Part shown: piece after piece, positions 44,428 through 52,087 of the stretch | How the letters are laid out: each line of letters starts with the position of its first letter | Numbering within the stretch: the stretch's first letter is position 1 | DNA from: Candidatus Chlorohelix allophototropha | GTDB lineage: Bacteria > Chloroflexota > Chloroflexia > Chloroheliales > Chloroheliaceae | NCBI RefSeq assembly: GCF_030389965.1 | Contig: NZ_CP128400.1 | Location: 2,356,001-2,420,000, forward strand | Direction: 5' to 3' | DNA length: 64,000 nt | Notes under the pieces: model-generated | Database searches by the model: none | What the model saw: the letters and a program-made list of their open reading frames with translations, nothing else | What the model was told of the DNA's origin: nothing | Made by a program: the position numbers and the translations under genes

Positions 44428-47400
44428 ATGAAGCGTAGGAAGTTCCTTATAGGGTTAGGGGCAACCGGAGCAGCAGTAGCTACTCTGAATATTAAAGCCC
44501 CCTCTACAAGCGCGCTAGCTCAATCCAAGGGTGGGTATGATCCCACGAAACTCCCGTATTTACTGAAACGCAAAGTTACCCATGCAGACAGGAAGTTGGC
44601 TGCCTCTAATCAGGCAAAGTTCCGCAAGGTCAGACCAGGCGTAAGAGGAGTCGACTCTAGCATTAATGCTACTGGTACAAATGCGAATATATTGGGAACA
44701 GGTCCTACTCCAACCCCGGGTGGTATTGCTGATTATTTCGGTACCGACCCAAACTGGGCGTTAAGTCCTACAACAATTCGCAAATTCGTTGACTCATTAC
44801 CCGGGTTGACCCCTGCCGGCGCCAATACTCGCGGGAGTTTTATTCCTTTGGGTGCTCCTGATACAACTTCTTATCCGGGTTCGGATTATTATGAAATCGG
44901 CTTGGTTGAGTATGATGCCCAGTTCCATTCCGATCTGGGTTTGACCAAGTTGCGAGGTTATAAACAACTAAATACGGTAGATAAGAACAATGCGCCTCTC
45001 AAAGATCCATTTGGGAATGCAGTTACAACTACCCCTCATTACCTTGGTCCTATCATTGTTGCCCAACGTGACCGACCAGTTCGCGTCAAATTTACTAACC
45101 TGTTGCCCTCCACGGCGAATGGCGGCAATCTCTTTATCCCGGTAGATACTACCGTAATGGGCGCCGGTACGGGTATTAATGGCGCAAAATATACTGAAAA
45201 CCGCGCCATACTTCACTTGCACGGTGGTAATACTCCCTGGATCAGTGACGGTACTGCTCATCAGTGGACGGCTCCGGTAAGTGAAAACTCTACCACGCTG
45301 CTAAAGGGTGTCAGCGCGCAAGATGTACCGGATATGCCTGCCACGGGAGCAGGTGAGCTTACTTTCTATTGGACCAACCAGCAAAGCGCTCGCTTGATGT
45401 TCTATCACGATCATGCTTATGGCTTGACCCGTCTAAACGTTTATGCCGGTGAGGCAGCGGGCTACATCGTTCAGGACCCGGATGAGCAGAGCTTGGTGAC
45501 AAACGGCTCGATTCCGCCTCTTACCGATACTATTCCTCTGATAATTCAGGATAAGACCTTTATTGACTCAGATTCAACTAGTTATAATTATGTTTTGACG
45601 CTCGATCCAACTTGGCCCTTCGCGGTCGATTCAACTCGAAATGACCTGTGGTTCCCCCACGTATATATGCCCAACCAGAATCCCTATGATTTGAGTGGGG
45701 CAAATGCAATGGGACGTTGGGATTACGGGCCGTGGTTCTGGCCCCCGAATCTCACTATCGCACATCTACCTACTCAGACGAACCCATACCAAGATCTCAA
45801 TAATCCCGGCTCGCCGCCGATTATTCCGGCGACTCCTAATGCTTCGATTGTGCCGGAAGGATTTATGGATACACCGCTGGTTAACGGTCAGGCTTATCCT
45901 TATTTGGAAGTCGAGCCGAAAGCTTACCGTTTCATGGTTTTGAATGCCTGCAACGACCGCTTCCTTAACCTACAGCTTTACAAAGCAAAATCGCAAGCCG
46001 TGATGTGGAATACTAACTCTAATGGCGTAGCAACCACATTGAATGACGGCGATGTCGGTGAAGTGAATATGGTTCCGGCTGCTCCCGGTGTATGGCCTGC
46101 CGGTTGGCCTACTGCCGATGGTCGCGATGGTGGTTTCCCCGATCCTCTGGCAGTTGGACCTAATTTTATCCAGATTGGTACCGAAGGCGGTTTATTGCCT
46201 GCGCCTGTCACTATCCCGAACAGACCGGTTGGCTATGATTACAACCGCCGCAATATCGTAGTGCTGAACGTGCTTGAAAAAGCTCTCTTCATGGGGCCTG
46301 CCGAGCGCGCCGATACGATTGTTGACTTTACCAATTACGCAGGTCAAACCATAATTCTGTATAATGATGCGCCCGCTCCGGTTCCGGCTTTCGACCCACG
46401 CAATGATTATTACACCGGTGCCCCGGATCACTCGCTGACTGGCGATGGTACCGGAGGCGCTTATACAACAATGCCGGGTTACGGACCGAATACTCGTACC
46501 ATTATGCAAATTCGGGTTAAGGGTACGGTTGCTACTTCAAACAACTATGTATCGGGCAAGATTGCTACCACTTTACCTGCGGTTTTTGCCAAATCTCAGG
46601 ATCGGGTTATTGTTCTAAACAATAATTACAATAGTACCTATGGAGTAAATAATCTTCCGACAGATTCTTACGTCCGTATCCAAGACAAAACTACTTCGAA
46701 AGGTGTCTATAACAATATAGTTTCTGGCATTGCCCTCACAAATGCAGGTTCAGGCTATGTCAATCCTCCAACAGTAACTATTAGTGGCGGCTACGGTGTA
46801 GGTGCAACGGCTGTTGCCAATATGGTGACTACCGGTATAGTGCAGTCTTTCAACCTGTTGAGCGGTGGTGCTGGCTATACCCAACCTCCTACAGTTCTAT
46901 TAGTTGCTCCTGCGGTAGGTGGAGTGCAAGCAACTGCAAGTTCTACCTTGGCTGGGACATCGATAAAATCTATCGCGATAGTCAACGGTGGTACTGGCTA
47001 CTCCTCCGCTCCAACAGTAAATATCACTGGCGGCGGTGGGAGTGGTGCAACTGCTACTGCGGTACTCAAAGCCGGTGGCACAGTAAGCAGTATTACTATT
47101 ACCAATCGCGGTGCTAACTATACTTCTGCTCCCACTGTAACCTTATCTGCTCCCCCAGCCGGTGGAACGAGGGCAACTGCTACTGCAACAATGACTCGTT
47201 TGGTTAGTGCCCTTACCTTAACCGGGGCTGGTACTGGCTACTCATCTGCTCCAACTGTAACTATCAGTGGTGGTGGTGGTAGTGGTGCAACCGCAACTGC
47301 AACTATCACCGGTTATATAAGTAATATAACTGTTGGAAACGGCGGCTCCGGTTATCGAAATGCGCCTAATGTAGCCATCAGTGGCGGTGGCGGTACTGGC

Positions 47401-49110
47401 GCAGCCGCAACTGCTACTATAAACAGGACGACTGGTAAAGTTACCCTTATCACAATTACTAACGCCGGTACTGGATATACATCTGTACCAACAGTAACAC
47501 TGTCAGGCGGTAGTGGCACCAATGCTACAGGTACGGCAACTATTTCTACTAAGGTGGCAAGTCTAACTATTACAGCCAATGGTAGCGGCTATACCGGAAC
47601 TCCAACAGTAAGTTTCAGCGGTGGTGGTGGAACTGGCGCAGCGGCTACAGCAACAGTGTCCAGTTCGATTGCTTCAGTCACCGTGGTTAATGCAGGTAGT
47701 GGCTATACTACAGCTCCAACAGTAAGCTTCAGCGGTGGTGGTGGAACTGGCGCAGCCGCTACAGCCTCATTGACTGGTTCGATTGCCAGCATTACGGTTA
47801 CAAATGCGGGTAGCGGTTACACTTCGTTACCTACCGTAGGTTTCAGCGGTGGTGGTGGTAGCGGTGCAACTACTACTGTTGTGCTTAACCCGACCTCGGT
47901 TGCCGCAATAACGATTGTTAACGGTGGTAGTGGCTACGCTACTGCTCCGGCTGTATCTATCACACCTACCGATGGTAAGGGTGGGGGCGCAGCAGCAACT
48001 TCCGTGCTGGCGCACAATGGCATTGTCAAGGATGTCACCGTTACTAATGGTGGTGGTGGTTATATATCTGTACCAACTGTCACCTTCTCGGCTCCTCCGA
48101 GTGGTATAACAACTGTGGGTACTGCGGCTATACTAAAAAGCAACTTGACCCTGAAGTTGGAGCCAAAATGCATCCAGGAACTGTTTGAGATGGAATACGG
48201 ACGGATGAATGCTATCCTTGGTAGTGAAGTCCCGAACACCACCGGTGTGAACCAGACGACGCTCCCGAACTCTTTCATTGATCCGCCTAATGAAATCGTC
48301 AAAGACTCTGACCCTACACAACCGATTGGTTCAGCGGCAGACGGAACCCAAATCTGGAAGATAACGCATAACGGTGTAGATACCCATGCGATCCACTTCC
48401 ACTTGTTCAATGTGCAAGTGCTAAATCGGGTAGGTTGGGATGGCGCGGTCAGATTGCCAGATGCCAACGAACTCGGTTGGAAGGATACTGTGCGGATGAA
48501 CCCATTGGAAGACTGTATTGTGGCTTTGCGTCCGTTTAAGCAAAACCTACCCACTACCGGCGCTTGGGCTGGCGGGCTTCCCAATAGTGTTCGCTCGATG
48601 GATGTCACCCAACCGACTACCTCGACTATGGGCTTTACCGGCATAGATCCGACTAACATGCCAGCGCCTGTTACAAACCAGAAGATTAACTTCGGCTGGG
48701 AGTACACTTGGCACTGTCACCTGTTAGGTCACGAAGAGAACGATATGATGCGCCCTATCATCTTTGGGGTTGCACCGGTCGCTCCTACTGGTGTGGCTGC
48801 AACCGCACAAGTTGGCAAAGTGGTAGTGGGCTGGACGAACGCTGCACGTAGCGCAACGCAGTTCACTGTTCAGAGAGCTACCACCTGGAATGGTCCTTGG
48901 ACAACTCTAGGTTCACCGGTGCCGGTAACAGTAGCAACTACTTATTCCTATACTGATACCACTGTTGTGAGTGGCACTACCTACTTCTACAGGGTGATTG
49001 CCAGCAACGTGGTCGGTTATACCCAGACCTATGCTGCTCCAAGTGTTGGGTATGCCAATACTTCAATCGACTCAACGCCTGCAAATGCACTTCCGGTTTC
49101 AGCGTTGTAA
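44428..49110 (+). CDS. Giant Tat-exported multicopper oxidase with 12-repeat insertion and FN3 domain (copy 2)
   Basis: A 1560-residue paralogue of the oxidase upstream, colinear throughout. It has the same twin-arginine start (K-R-R-K-F-L-I-G-L-G), copper motifs H-L-H-G-G (about 263), Y-H-D-H-A (about 327), H-A-I-H-F-H (about 1318) and W-H-C-H-L-L-G-H-E-E-N-D-M (about 1428), 12 repeats at about 761-1233 and a terminal FN3 domain. The third copper motif has Phe instead of Trp next to its last His. The two proteins have diverged: 16 of the first 60 coding bases differ, and repeat sequences differ in most units, yet repeat number and order are kept. Both copies retain all copper ligands, so both are probably active, perhaps with different substrates or expression. 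Confidence 0.9.
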   Translation: MKRRKFLIGLGATGAAVATLNIKAPSTSALAQSKGGYDPTKLPYLLKRKVTHADRKLAASNQAKFRKVRPGVRGVDSSINATGTNANILGTGPTPTPGGIADYFGTDPNWALSPTTIRKFVDSLPGLTPAGANTRGSFIPLGAPDTTSYPGSDYYEIGLVEYDAQFHSDLGLTKLRGYKQLNTVDKNNAPLKDPFGNAVTTTPHYLGPIIVAQRDRPVRVKFTNLLPSTANGGNLFIPVDTTVMGAGTGINGAKYTENRAILHLHGGNTPWISDGTAHQWTAPVSENSTTLLKGVSAQDVPDMPATGAGELTFYWTNQQSARLMFYHDHAYGLTRLNVYAGEAAGYIVQDPDEQSLVTNGSIPPLTDTIPLIIQDKTFIDSDSTSYNYVLTLDPTWPFAVDSTRNDLWFPHVYMPNQNPYDLSGANAMGRWDYGPWFWPPNLTIAHLPTQTNPYQDLNNPGSPPIIPATPNASIVPEGFMDTPLVNGQAYPYLEVEPKAYRFMVLNACNDRFLNLQLYKAKSQAVMWNTNSNGVATTLNDGDVGEVNMVPAAPGVWPAGWPTADGRDGGFPDPLAVGPNFIQIGTEGGLLPAPVTIPNRPVGYDYNRRNIVVLNVLEKALFMGPAERADTIVDFTNYAGQTIILYNDAPAPVPAFDPRNDYYTGAPDHSLTGDGTGGAYTTMPGYGPNTRTIMQIRVKGTVATSNNYVSGKIATTLPAVFAKSQDRVIVLNNNYNSTYGVNNLPTDSYVRIQDKTTSKGVYNNIVSGIALTNAGSGYVNPPTVTISGGYGVGATAVANMVTTGIVQSFNLLSGGAGYTQPPTVLLVAPAVGGVQATASSTLAGTSIKSIAIVNGGTGYSSAPTVNITGGGGSGATATAVLKAGGTVSSITITNRGANYTSAPTVTLSAPPAGGTRATATATMTRLVSALTLTGAGTGYSSAPTVTISGGGGSGATATATITGYISNITVGNGGSGYRNAPNVAISGGGGTGAAATATINRTTGKVTLITITNAGTGYTSVPTVTLSGGSGTNATGTATISTKVASLTITANGSGYTGTPTVSFSGGGGTGAAATATVSSSIASVTVVNAGSGYTTAPTVSFSGGGGTGAAATASLTGSIASITVTNAGSGYTSLPTVGFSGGGGSGATTTVVLNPTSVAAITIVNGGSGYATAPAVSITPTDGKGGGAAATSVLAHNGIVKDVTVTNGGGGYISVPTVTFSAPPSGITTVGTAAILKSNLTLKLEPKCIQELFEMEYGRMNAILGSEVPNTTGVNQTTLPNSFIDPPNEIVKDSDPTQPIGSAADGTQIWKITHNGVDTHAIHFHLFNVQVLNRVGWDGAVRLPDANELGWKDTVRMNPLEDCIVALRPFKQNLPTTGAWAGGLPNSVRSMDVTQPTTSTMGFTGIDPTNMPAPVTNQKINFGWEYTWHCHLLGHEENDMMRPIIFGVAPVAPTGVAATAQVGKVVVGWTNAARSATQFTVQRATTWNGPWTTLGSPVPVTVATTYSYTDTTVVSGTTYFYRVIASNVVGYTQTYAAPSVGYANTSIDSTPANALPVSAL
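46710..48125 (+). repeat. 12 tandem coding repeats inside oxidase copy 2
   Basis: Same repeat type and number as in copy 1 (units marked by S-G-Y-V-N-P-P, A-G-Y-T-Q-P-P, T-G-Y-S-S-A-P and so on). One unit has A-N-Y in place of S-G-Y. Units correspond one to one with copy 1. Confidence 0.85.
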
Positions 49111-49125
49111 TCACTCCTATGTTCT

Positions 49126-49154
49126 TCAGGGGGGAGAAATCCCCCCTGATTTTT
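49126..49154 (+). terminator. Terminator-like hairpin between oxidase copy 2 and tatA copy 2
   Basis: TCAGGGGGG-AGAAAT-CCCCCCTGA followed by TTTTT is a textbook factor-independent terminator, yet it lies inside the cassette, 16 nt after the oxidase stop and 52 nt before tatA. It would let only part of the transcription reach tatA, setting oxidase above TatA, unless tatA has its own promoter. Confidence 0.8.
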
Positions 49155-49205
49155 AACCAAACAATCAAACTATATAACTTTACATAATATGTTCGGGGGT
49201 ATTTA

Positions 49206-49490
49206 ATGTTCGCCTTTGATAAACCAATAGTATGGGTAATTATCCTTCTTATAATTGTATTATTGTTCGGTGCTAATCGTCTGACCGATATCGGTAAATC
49301 GCTCGGCAAAGGAATCCGCGAGTTCAAAGAAGAAACCAGCACTCTCAAAGATAGCAAGCTTGTAGCTTCTACCAGCAGCAACCTTGCTAATGATGAAGAA
49401 GTGGTTGTAACCAAGCGCGAGGGAAAACGCGAAGATGGCTCAATCGAAATTATCGAAGAGCGAGTTGTCAGGAAACGAGTTCAGGTTTAG
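49206..49490 (+). CDS. tatA: TatA/E-family Sec-independent translocase protein (copy 2)
   Basis: A 94-residue TatA nearly identical to copy 1; protein differences are confined to a K-D-S-K-L patch (copy 1 K-E-N-K-V) and one residue near the end (Val for Ala). Silent positions are also nearly all the same, in contrast with the diverged oxidase genes upstream. The membrane helix, F-G hinge and amphipathic helix are intact. It is preceded by CGGGGGT, a weaker ribosome-binding site than GGAGG in copy 1. It probably serves export of oxidase copy 2, with TatC supplied from elsewhere. The next gene is convergent, 26 nt away. Confidence 0.92.
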   Translation: MFAFDKPIVWVIILLIIVLLFGANRLTDIGKSLGKGIREFKEETSTLKDSKLVASTSSNLANDEEVVVTKREGKREDGSIEIIEERVVRKRVQV

Positions 49491-49516
49491 GGCTACAAAA
49501 GGTTTTATATCTTCTT

Positions 49517-51106
49517 TTAAGCCCCTGAAGTATCGGGTAGTATAAGCAGAGAACCACTATTGAACATGATATAGATGCGCCGCCCTACCATATCTACCGG
49601 ATTCAAGAATAATCTGCCGCCTGCGAAAAGTTGGGTTATGCCCGTTCTGGAACTGGTATCAAGCACGCCGGGACATCCTACTAGGTTTCTTACCTCAAGA
49701 TTGGCTCGCCATACATTCGCAAAGGCTGCCGCCGGGCTGATGCTACAGCCGAAATTGCCGGGTGTTGCAGTTGGCGTTGGGGTAGTAAGTTGCGCTACTA
49801 AGGTGGTTGCAGTACCCGTTGCTTGGATAGTGACAGAACTTGCAGTTGCAGTGGGAGTCGGCGTTGGAGTGGTAGCGGGAATATCCGCATAAGAACGCCA
49901 GCTACTGCTAAGGGTGGAGAAGGCATATATTTGCCCACCGCTCGCCAGCATAAAGCCCTTTTCGTACACCTGATATGCCAACGTCACCGTATTTTCTGCG
50001 GCTGAAGGACAGCCCAATTTCGTTGCAATATCTGGATTATCCGTCAGTAATTTGGTGAAGGAGGTAGAAACAGCAACGTTACAGGTAGGCGTGGGTGAGG
50101 GAGTTACAGGAACGGTAGTCGCCGTAATATCGGTTGTGACCGTTACAGGCGGGGAGGTAGTGACGGTAGTAGTTAGCGGGATAGTTGTAACGGTCGGGAT
50201 TGTAGTCAAGGTTAAAGAGCTTGTAGTAGTTACAACTTCCGTAGGGCTTATAACCGTTGTGCTGGTTAGAATTGGAGTAGTTACAGTTGTGAAAACAGTA
50301 GTAGCGGTTATTGCCGCAGTAGTAGTGATGGTAGGCGTAGCGCTTACAGCGGTAGTAGAAGTGATAGAAGGTGTAACGGTTGCTACCTGTGCTATTACGG
50401 TTGTGCGCGGCTGAGTTGTGGCTACAGTGGTGGTTTGACGGGTAGTAGCAGGCGCAGGCGAAACTATTTTAACTTCAATATGCTTTTGCGCTAAATTCTC
50501 CCCACTTTTATTCAAAACACTGGTATTAGTCTCAACATTAACCTGCTGTCCGGCAACTAAAGTTTCTTTGGGTTCAAGCACTACCGTCTGACTGTCGATT
50601 ACTTTTATATCGTAATCAATTTTTTTACCATTATCGTCTTTAACGTTGAAAAACAACTGCCCCTTATCTCGGATTAGAGCTTCGTCCACCGCCTGATTAA
50701 AGTGGATTGTAATTTCCTGACTATTGGCGGCAATGTCCGCTACTTCAAAAGCGGAATTGCGGTTTGTAAAAAATGCAATTAAGACGGCGGCAATTATGAG
50801 AACAATAGCAGCCATTAAAGACAAGGACAGAATTTTCAGACCATTGCCACGAAGCAGTGCCGGTTTTGCACCCCTTATTCTTTCCTGATGTACCCGGTTC
50901 AAGAGGGTGCGGCGTAATTCGGGAGGTGGCAAAGGGTCAGGTACACGCTTTAATTGTACCCGAATACCCCGGTAAGATTCTAGTGCAGAACGGCAATCAA
51001 GGCAGGTTAGTAGATGTTGCCGGATAAATTCTTCTTCTCGCGCGGTTGTCTCTTTATCAATATACGCAGAAAGCAGCGGTTGGCATCGCTGGCAATTCGC
51101 ATTCAT
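49517..51106 (-). CDS. Anti-sigma factor with zinc-finger domain and large extracytoplasmic region
   Basis: A 529-residue membrane protein. The N-terminal zf-HC2 anti-sigma domain has C5, C8 and H31-x3-C35-x2-C38, the H-x3-C-x2-C signature. One membrane helix lies at about 92-113. Outside, a ~100-residue Ig-like domain (I-T-I-H-F-N-Q-A-V-D-E) is followed by a long Thr/Val/Pro-rich linker (about 215-345) and two short similar modules (D-I-A-T-K-L-G-C-P and E-V-R-N-L-V-G-C-P). Its start codon shares one base with the stop of the ECF sigma gene, so the pair is translationally coupled. It likely holds the sigma factor until an external, cell-envelope signal is sensed. Confidence 0.88.
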   Translation of the reverse strand: MNANCQRCQPLLSAYIDKETTAREEEFIRQHLLTCLDCRSALESYRGIRVQLKRVPDPLPPPELRRTLLNRVHQERIRGAKPALLRGNGLKILSLSLMAAIVLIIAAVLIAFFTNRNSAFEVADIAANSQEITIHFNQAVDEALIRDKGQLFFNVKDDNGKKIDYDIKVIDSQTVVLEPKETLVAGQQVNVETNTSVLNKSGENLAQKHIEVKIVSPAPATTRQTTTVATTQPRTTVIAQVATVTPSITSTTAVSATPTITTTAAITATTVFTTVTTPILTSTTVISPTEVVTTTSSLTLTTIPTVTTIPLTTTVTTSPPVTVTTDITATTVPVTPSPTPTCNVAVSTSFTKLLTDNPDIATKLGCPSAAENTVTLAYQVYEKGFMLASGGQIYAFSTLSSSWRSYADIPATTPTPTPTATASSVTIQATGTATTLVAQLTTPTPTATPGNFGCSISPAAAFANVWRANLEVRNLVGCPGVLDTSSRTGITQLFAGGRLFLNPVDMVGRRIYIMFNSGSLLILPDTSGA

Positions 51107-51849
51107 TAGCTTTTATCCCCCTGCCGTCCCCTGGCTTTAACGATAGTCCCGGCTTTCCAGCCTGCGCTTTCAAATTCGGTGTAGATTTCGCGAAATTGCT
51201 CCCGCGCTCGGAATAGCAGTGATTTGACAGCGGCGCGCGAAGTGCCGATTACAACGGCAATCTCATCACAGCTCATATCTTGGTATTCGCGCAATACCAA
51301 ACAAAGACGGTATTTTTCGCTCATACGACTTAGCACCAATTGCACCTGTTGTCGGGTTTCGTGCAATTCAACATTATATTCAGGTTCATCGGTATCCAAG
51401 GCAGGGGTTATATTGGCATGTACGGCAGGATCCCACGGCAGCCAACGTACAATCTTACGCCGCCGTAAAATATCCATACAGGCATTTGAGGCAATACGAT
51501 GCAGCCAAGCAGATAAATTTAAATCAGGGGTTGTTTTGGATAACGCCCGGTAGGCTTTCACAAAGACATCCTGAGTAATATCATAAGCATCTTCGGAGTT
51601 GCCCATCAGTCGATATATAAAGGAATAGATGGGTTTTTGAAAATGGTCGTATATGGCAGCAAAGGCTACCTCATCGCCCTGACGAGCCTGCTCTACGAGT
51701 GAGGCATCATCCAACAATGTTTTGATTCCCTCTTCCCAGCTACGACCCGTTGTGGCAGATTTTACGGGCGTGCATCCTAGAATTCGCGTTGTTGGTAGTC
51801 CTGTACTATCAACCAGCCCATAACTTAATTGTACAACCAAAAGCCTCAA
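51106..51849 (-). CDS. ECF-type RNA polymerase sigma factor
   Basis: A 247-residue sigma-70-family protein with region 2 (D-E-V-A-F-A-A-I-Y-D-H-F, then D-A-Y-D-I-T-Q-D-V-F-V-K-A-Y) and region 4 (L-S-R-M-S-E-K-Y-R-L-C-L-V-L-R-E and S-C-D-E-I-A-V-V-I-G-T-S-R-A-A-V-K-S-L-L-F-R-A-R). It lacks regions 1 and 3, as ECF factors do. The frame opens with TTG at 51849 abutting AGGAGG; the TTG three codons later (51840) has better spacing. About 45 residues precede the usual ECF start, so the N-terminus is extended or the true start is internal. It is regulated by the coupled anti-sigma gene. Confidence 0.92.
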   Translation of the reverse strand: MRLLVVQLSYGLVDSTGLPTTRILGCTPVKSATTGRSWEEGIKTLLDDASLVEQARQGDEVAFAAIYDHFQKPIYSFIYRLMGNSEDAYDITQDVFVKAYRALSKTTPDLNLSAWLHRIASNACMDILRRRKIVRWLPWDPAVHANITPALDTDEPEYNVELHETRQQVQLVLSRMSEKYRLCLVLREYQDMSCDEIAVVIGTSRAAVKSLLFRAREQFREIYTEFESAGWKAGTIVKARGRQGDKS

Positions 51850-52087
51850 CCTCCTGTCAATCCGACTATCTTCATAATATAAGACGGATTATGACTGATG
51901 AGGTTGCATTGCTTTGATAGTATCGCCTCAATTTGAGCCATTGAGTATAAAAATATTGTGATATAATTTATACTAATTCGCCCAATAAGTTTGGATAATT
52001 GCAATATAATATAATACTATTTTCAGCGTTATTATAACATGTCATAACATAATATCGTCTAAACCTTTTCTACATAGGAGAAAACGA

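Larger units (their letters stand above)
38340..49490 (+). repeat. Tandem duplication of a multicopper oxidase-tatA cassette
   Basis: Unit 1 is 38340-43445 and unit 2 is 44428-49490, in direct orientation. Shared parts are the last ~45 nt of leader, the oxidase with the same 12-repeat insertion, the hairpin after its stop, the ~30 nt before tatA, and tatA. The ~980 nt between units is unlike the region upstream of unit 1 except for short matches such as TGGACTTTTTGTT (38193-38205 and 43764-43776). Confidence 0.9.

Noticed and set aside
48060-48707. 215-codon antisense frame inside oxidase copy 2
   Set aside because: Complement of conserved oxidase sequence; a similar shadow occurs in copy 1.
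50052-50414. 120-codon Val/Thr-rich frame opposite the anti-sigma gene
   Set aside because: It is the antisense of the Thr-rich linker; composition is an artefact of the repeats.
51950-52060. AT-rich stretch as a replication origin
   Set aside because: No DnaA-box cluster and no origin genes nearby; it is probably just the kinase promoter region.
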